Assembly (NCBI RefSeq): GCF_900101595.1
Contig: NZ_FMYY01000002.1
Span: 248,001-312,000, forward strand
Reading direction: 5' to 3'
DNA length: 64,000 bases
Source of the DNA: Paenibacillus sp. cl123
Lineage (GTDB): Bacteria; Bacillota; Bacilli; Paenibacillales; NBRC-103111
The notes under the pieces are model-generated. The model was not told the DNA's origin. It saw only the letters and a program-made list of their open reading frames with translations, and ran no database searches. This document shows, piece by piece, positions 61,532 to 64,000 of the stretch. Positions within the stretch are counted from its first letter, which is position 1. Each line of letters starts with the position of its first letter. A program made the position numbers and the translations under genes.

Positions 61532-61930
61532 GTGAAGAAGTTTCTGAAATTGAAGCTGTTCCGTAAAAATGAAAAAGGGTTGACGCTGGTAGAATTGCTC
61601 GCTGTTATTGTAATTTTGGGGGTCATTGCTGCGATTGCTGTGCCATCGATTGGTGGGGTAATTCAGAATTCTAAGGTTAACGCGGACACTCAGTCCGAGG
61701 AACTTATTCGCGATGCTGCAGTTCGATATTTAATCGATAGAAATATTGCTACCACAGTAACAAATGTTACGATTGCTGATCTTCAGACAAATGGCTATCT
61801 GAAGGCTGGTAATATTAATAGGCAGGCAACTGGCGTCCCTTATGTATCTGTAACCGTTGCTCATAATGCAAACACAGGATGGACGGCAACTACTGTCAAT
61901 ACTGGTACGGCTACTCCTACTAACCCTTAA
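61532..61930 (+). CDS. Type IV prepilin (PilA/ComGC-like)
   Basis: The 132-residue protein has a short basic leader (FRKNEKG) and the prepilin peptidase site EKG before LTLVELLAVIVILGVIAAIA, with the conserved Glu at position 5 of the mature protein. The soluble part is short and Thr/Asn-rich and has no Cys pair. Only one prepilin is visible in the window, so it may be the major pilin. The start is GTG with AAAGGAG eight bases upstream; the open frame before it is AT-rich and has no site. A hairpin follows at 61959. Confidence 0.92.
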   Translation: MKKFLKLKLFRKNEKGLTLVELLAVIVILGVIAAIAVPSIGGVIQNSKVNADTQSEELIRDAAVRYLIDRNIATTVTNVTIADLQTNGYLKAGNINRQATGVPYVSVTVAHNANTGWTATTVNTGTATPTNP

Positions 61931-61958
61931 TCACTAAGTCATCAATTTTCTCTAACCA

Positions 61959-61988
61959 CAAGGTAACTCTCCCGGGTTACCTTGTTTC
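61959..61988 (+). terminator. Partial terminator after the pilin gene
   Basis: CAAGGTAAC (61959-61967) and GTTACCTTG (61976-61984) form a perfect 9-bp stem followed by TTTC. The short T run would let some transcription pass into pilD, giving more pilin than peptidase mRNA. Confidence 0.7.
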
Positions 61989-62015
61989 ATTCAAGCAGGA
62001 GGTGAGCAGGGAATC

Positions 62016-62789
62016 ATGGAGATGGCGATCATTATCGGGTACGCAGCCGTGCTGGGGTTGTTGATCGGGAGTTTTTTGAATGTGGTTGCGCTTCGGTCCT
62101 TGTCAGGCGAGTCCGTAGCTTATCCGCCGTCCCATTGCACTCACTGCAGCCACCGGCTGAAGGCTTGGGATCTGGTCCCGCTATTTAGCTATTTATTTCT
62201 TCGAGGCCGCTGCCGATATTGTCATCAACGTATCTCTATCCAATACCCATTAGTGGAAGCGGCAACTTGCTTGCTCTATATAGTCATTGTGTGGAAATAC
62301 GGAGTAAGCTGGGAAGCCGTTATCGGGCTTATATTCGTATCGATTCTAATCGCTATTGTCATCACCGATCTGCTGGCCATGCTTATTCCGAACCGTGTCC
62401 TGCTGGTCGGTCTGGCCGGGGTGCTGGTCCTTCGTTTGATTTCTCATCCGCTTCCGTTCTGGCATTATGTCGTCGGTATGATAGGCGGTTTGCTGTTGAT
62501 TGTAGGTATTGCTTTGCTAGGTTCGCTCATTCTCCGCAAAGAAGCGATGGGGATGGGGGATGCGAAGCTGTTTGCGCTTGTTGGCCTTGTACTGGGCTGG
62601 AAGCTAACCCTGCTTACTTTATTTGTCGCAAGCTTGCTCGGTACGGTTGTTGGCGTGATAGCCATAGCTGTCAAACGCTCGAACCGCGAATCCTATATAC
62701 CGTTCGGACCTTATATAGCTTGTGCAAGCGTCATTTGTATGTTTATCGGAAATGAGTGGATTGATTGGTATGTGGGACTTCTGCGGTAA
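62016..62789 (+). CDS. pilD: Prepilin peptidase (A24 aspartic protease)
   Basis: The 257-residue protein has the N-terminal methyltransferase domain with zinc Cys pairs (CTHCSHRL, CRYCHQR) and FLNVVALR, and the protease domain with the two catalytic Asp residues in ITDLLAMLIPN and GMGDAKL. It cuts and N-methylates prepilins. GGAGGTGAG precedes the ATG at 62016. Confidence 0.94.
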   Translation: MEMAIIIGYAAVLGLLIGSFLNVVALRSLSGESVAYPPSHCTHCSHRLKAWDLVPLFSYLFLRGRCRYCHQRISIQYPLVEAATCLLYIVIVWKYGVSWEAVIGLIFVSILIAIVITDLLAMLIPNRVLLVGLAGVLVLRLISHPLPFWHYVVGMIGGLLLIVGIALLGSLILRKEAMGMGDAKLFALVGLVLGWKLTLLTLFVASLLGTVVGVIAIAVKRSNRESYIPFGPYIACASVICMFIGNEWIDWYVGLLR

Positions 62790-62841
62790 AATGAACGATC
62801 TTTCGGACAACACGCTAATGCAGTGAAGGGTGGCTGGTCAT

Positions 62842-64000
62842 ATGCGGTTTAACATTCAGAGGCTGCGTCATTGGATTACACCGGCCAGCAGTTATCTTGG
62901 GATCGAATTCACGGACTCTGCAGTGAAGCTGACAGAGCTTACTATAAAAAAAGGAGCGCCCCCCTGCATCACATCCTGCGTGCTTGAGCCATTGCCCAAG
63001 CACGCGATCCAGGACGGCAAAATTGTCGAGCCGCAGGAGGTCGTCCGCACTCTGCAGACGGCCAAGGCGCGACTTTCGAAGCGCGCCAATCGGGCCAATA
63101 TTTGCTTGCCCAGCCAAAACGTCATGGTTCGGTTTATGAAATTTCCGGATATTCCATTGAAAGAGCTGCGCCAGGTAATTGATTTCGAGATCAAGCATAC
63201 GATTCATCTGCCCTTTGAAGATCCGGTGTATGATTTCGTCAAGCTGACGGGCCATAACAACCAAAGATCTCCAGTGAAGCTGCTAAAGCGGGAGGCTGCC
63301 GCCACCAAGCAGATGACCGTCGCGGGCAGGGAGGCGGCTGCATCAGCTGAAGGATTGTTCGGGAGCAAAAACCATGATCCGTTCGCAGACCTGGATAAGC
63401 AGTCTCAGGACAAACCAGAGGAAGAGCTTTGCGACGTTATGCTGGTCGCCGTCCCGAGAGCGATGGTCGAAGAGTATATGGCGCTGTTCAAGCAGGCAGG
63501 GATTCGTCTGGGCAGCATCGAGATCAAGGCAATGTCATTGTTCCGCTGCCTGCAGACGGAACGAGAACAGCCGCAAGGAACTTTTCTGCTGATCGATGTG
63601 AATGAGACCATATGCGATGTTAATGTGTTCGCCGACTCGCAGCTGAAAATTTCGCGCAACGTGCAGGTGGCGTTTGGAGAAGAGCCTTCGAAGGAGCCGC
63701 AAGAGGATTCGTTCTCCTGGTTGTCTGATCCGGCTGATTCCGGAGACTCGGGCTTTCATCATGCATGCAGCGAGCTGGCTCATGAGCTGGAACGGCTGAT
63801 CAACTTCTATAAATATACATTGAACAATCGCAATGAGGAGTTTCTCGTGTTATATATCGCAGGGGACGTGAAGAGGCTTGATGAGATTGCCGAATATTTG
63901 CAGAACCGGCTTTCGCTGAAGGCAGCCAAGCTGATCGTACAGGCGGACTGGGATCGGCCGCTTCGGTCGATTAAATTGGCTCCGGAAGCGTTCGCGGCTT
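62842..64000 (+). CDS. pilM: Type IV pilus assembly protein PilM, 3' end outside window
   Basis: An ATG at 62842 opens a frame that runs without a stop to the right edge (about 386 codons). The N-terminus (YLGIEFTDSAVKLTEL), then ICLPSQNVMVRFMKFPDIPLKELRQVIDFEIKHTIHLPFEDPVYDF, FLLIDVNETICDVNVF and a LINFYKYTLNN helix match the actin-like PilM. An insert of about 60 residues rich in charged residues (from HNNQRSPVK to EEELCD) lies in the middle. PilM links cytoplasmic ATPases to PilN/PilO, whose genes probably follow outside the window. Confidence 0.9.
   Translation, partial: MRFNIQRLRHWITPASSYLGIEFTDSAVKLTELTIKKGAPPCITSCVLEPLPKHAIQDGKIVEPQEVVRTLQTAKARLSKRANRANICLPSQNVMVRFMKFPDIPLKELRQVIDFEIKHTIHLPFEDPVYDFVKLTGHNNQRSPVKLLKREAAATKQMTVAGREAAASAEGLFGSKNHDPFADLDKQSQDKPEEELCDVMLVAVPRAMVEEYMALFKQAGIRLGSIEIKAMSLFRCLQTEREQPQGTFLLIDVNETICDVNVFADSQLKISRNVQVAFGEEPSKEPQEDSFSWLSDPADSGDSGFHHACSELAHELERLINFYKYTLNNRNEEFLVLYIAGDVKRLDEIAEYLQNRLSLKAAKLIVQADWDRPLRSIKLAPEAFAA

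Overview
The window is chromosomal DNA of an endospore-forming Gram-positive bacterium, most likely Paenibacillus or a close Paenibacillaceae relative (Cohnella-like). The evidence is gene content and order: cotE next to an amidoligase-like gene and mutS; mutL, a methyltransferase, miaA and hfq in a row; spoVK, hflX, ynbB, glnR and glnA in the order known from Bacillus; lexA divergent from yneA and followed by ynzC; strong AAGGAGG-type ribosome binding sites; and Gram-positive SOS, GlnR and Pho boxes. Most of the window is GC-rich by eye. Two stretches are clearly more AT-rich: about 1-5600 and about 39300-42720. No tRNA, rRNA, CRISPR array, transposase or phage gene was recognised.

Layout. 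1-5600: the end of a carbohydrate-type ABC transporter lipoprotein gene, a sugar isomerase/epimerase, a Gfo/Idh/MocA oxidoreductase and, after a terminator, a membrane-sensor AraC regulator. 5600-8240: a DinB-like protein, and an MFS exporter divergent from an AraC regulator. 8340-13010: a secreted GH18 protein with six N-terminal repeats, small proteins (DUF2653, Tim44-leader-like, DUF309), a beta-carbonic anhydrase and a HesB-like protein. 13100-19100: an M32 carboxypeptidase, an SBP/ATPase/permease operon of the sulfonate/nitrate/NMT1 type, and an aromatic-acid-exporter-like membrane protein. 19170-30420: cotE behind a candidate SigE promoter, the amidoligase-like gene, mutS, an S41 protease, mutL, a methyltransferase, miaA and hfq. 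30580-35830: a class A penicillin-binding protein with a very long Gly-Thr tail, a cyclophilin lipoprotein, an esterase and a YdcF protein. 35920-39190: a tatA-phoX-tatA-tatC group with a Pho box before phoX.

39400-42830 looks like a replaced spoVK locus. An intact but AT-rich spoVK homologue and three further AT-rich genes (YHYH-type secreted protein, DUF2905 membrane protein, YheC/D-type ATP-grasp) lie between two short segments that read like the 5' and 3' ends of a degraded spoVK. The conserved block hflX-ynbB-glnR-glnA then resumes, with two GlnR boxes. 47400-52050: the SOS pair lexA/yneA with three LexA boxes, ynzC, an aldo/keto reductase, a small membrane protein, a HAD hydrolase and mtnD. 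52230-56800: metH with a structured leader, and rnz.

56800-64000 is a type IV pilus operon: pilB, pilT, pilC, a prepilin gene, pilD and a pilM cut by the right edge. Upstream of pilB is a sequence I read as a class II cyclic-di-GMP riboswitch, with a terminator that overlaps the 3' strand of its closing stem. PilB itself starts with an MshEN-type domain, a family known to bind c-di-GMP. Together these suggest control of the pilus by c-di-GMP both at transcription and at the motor protein. This and the replaced spoVK locus are the two most interesting points in the window.
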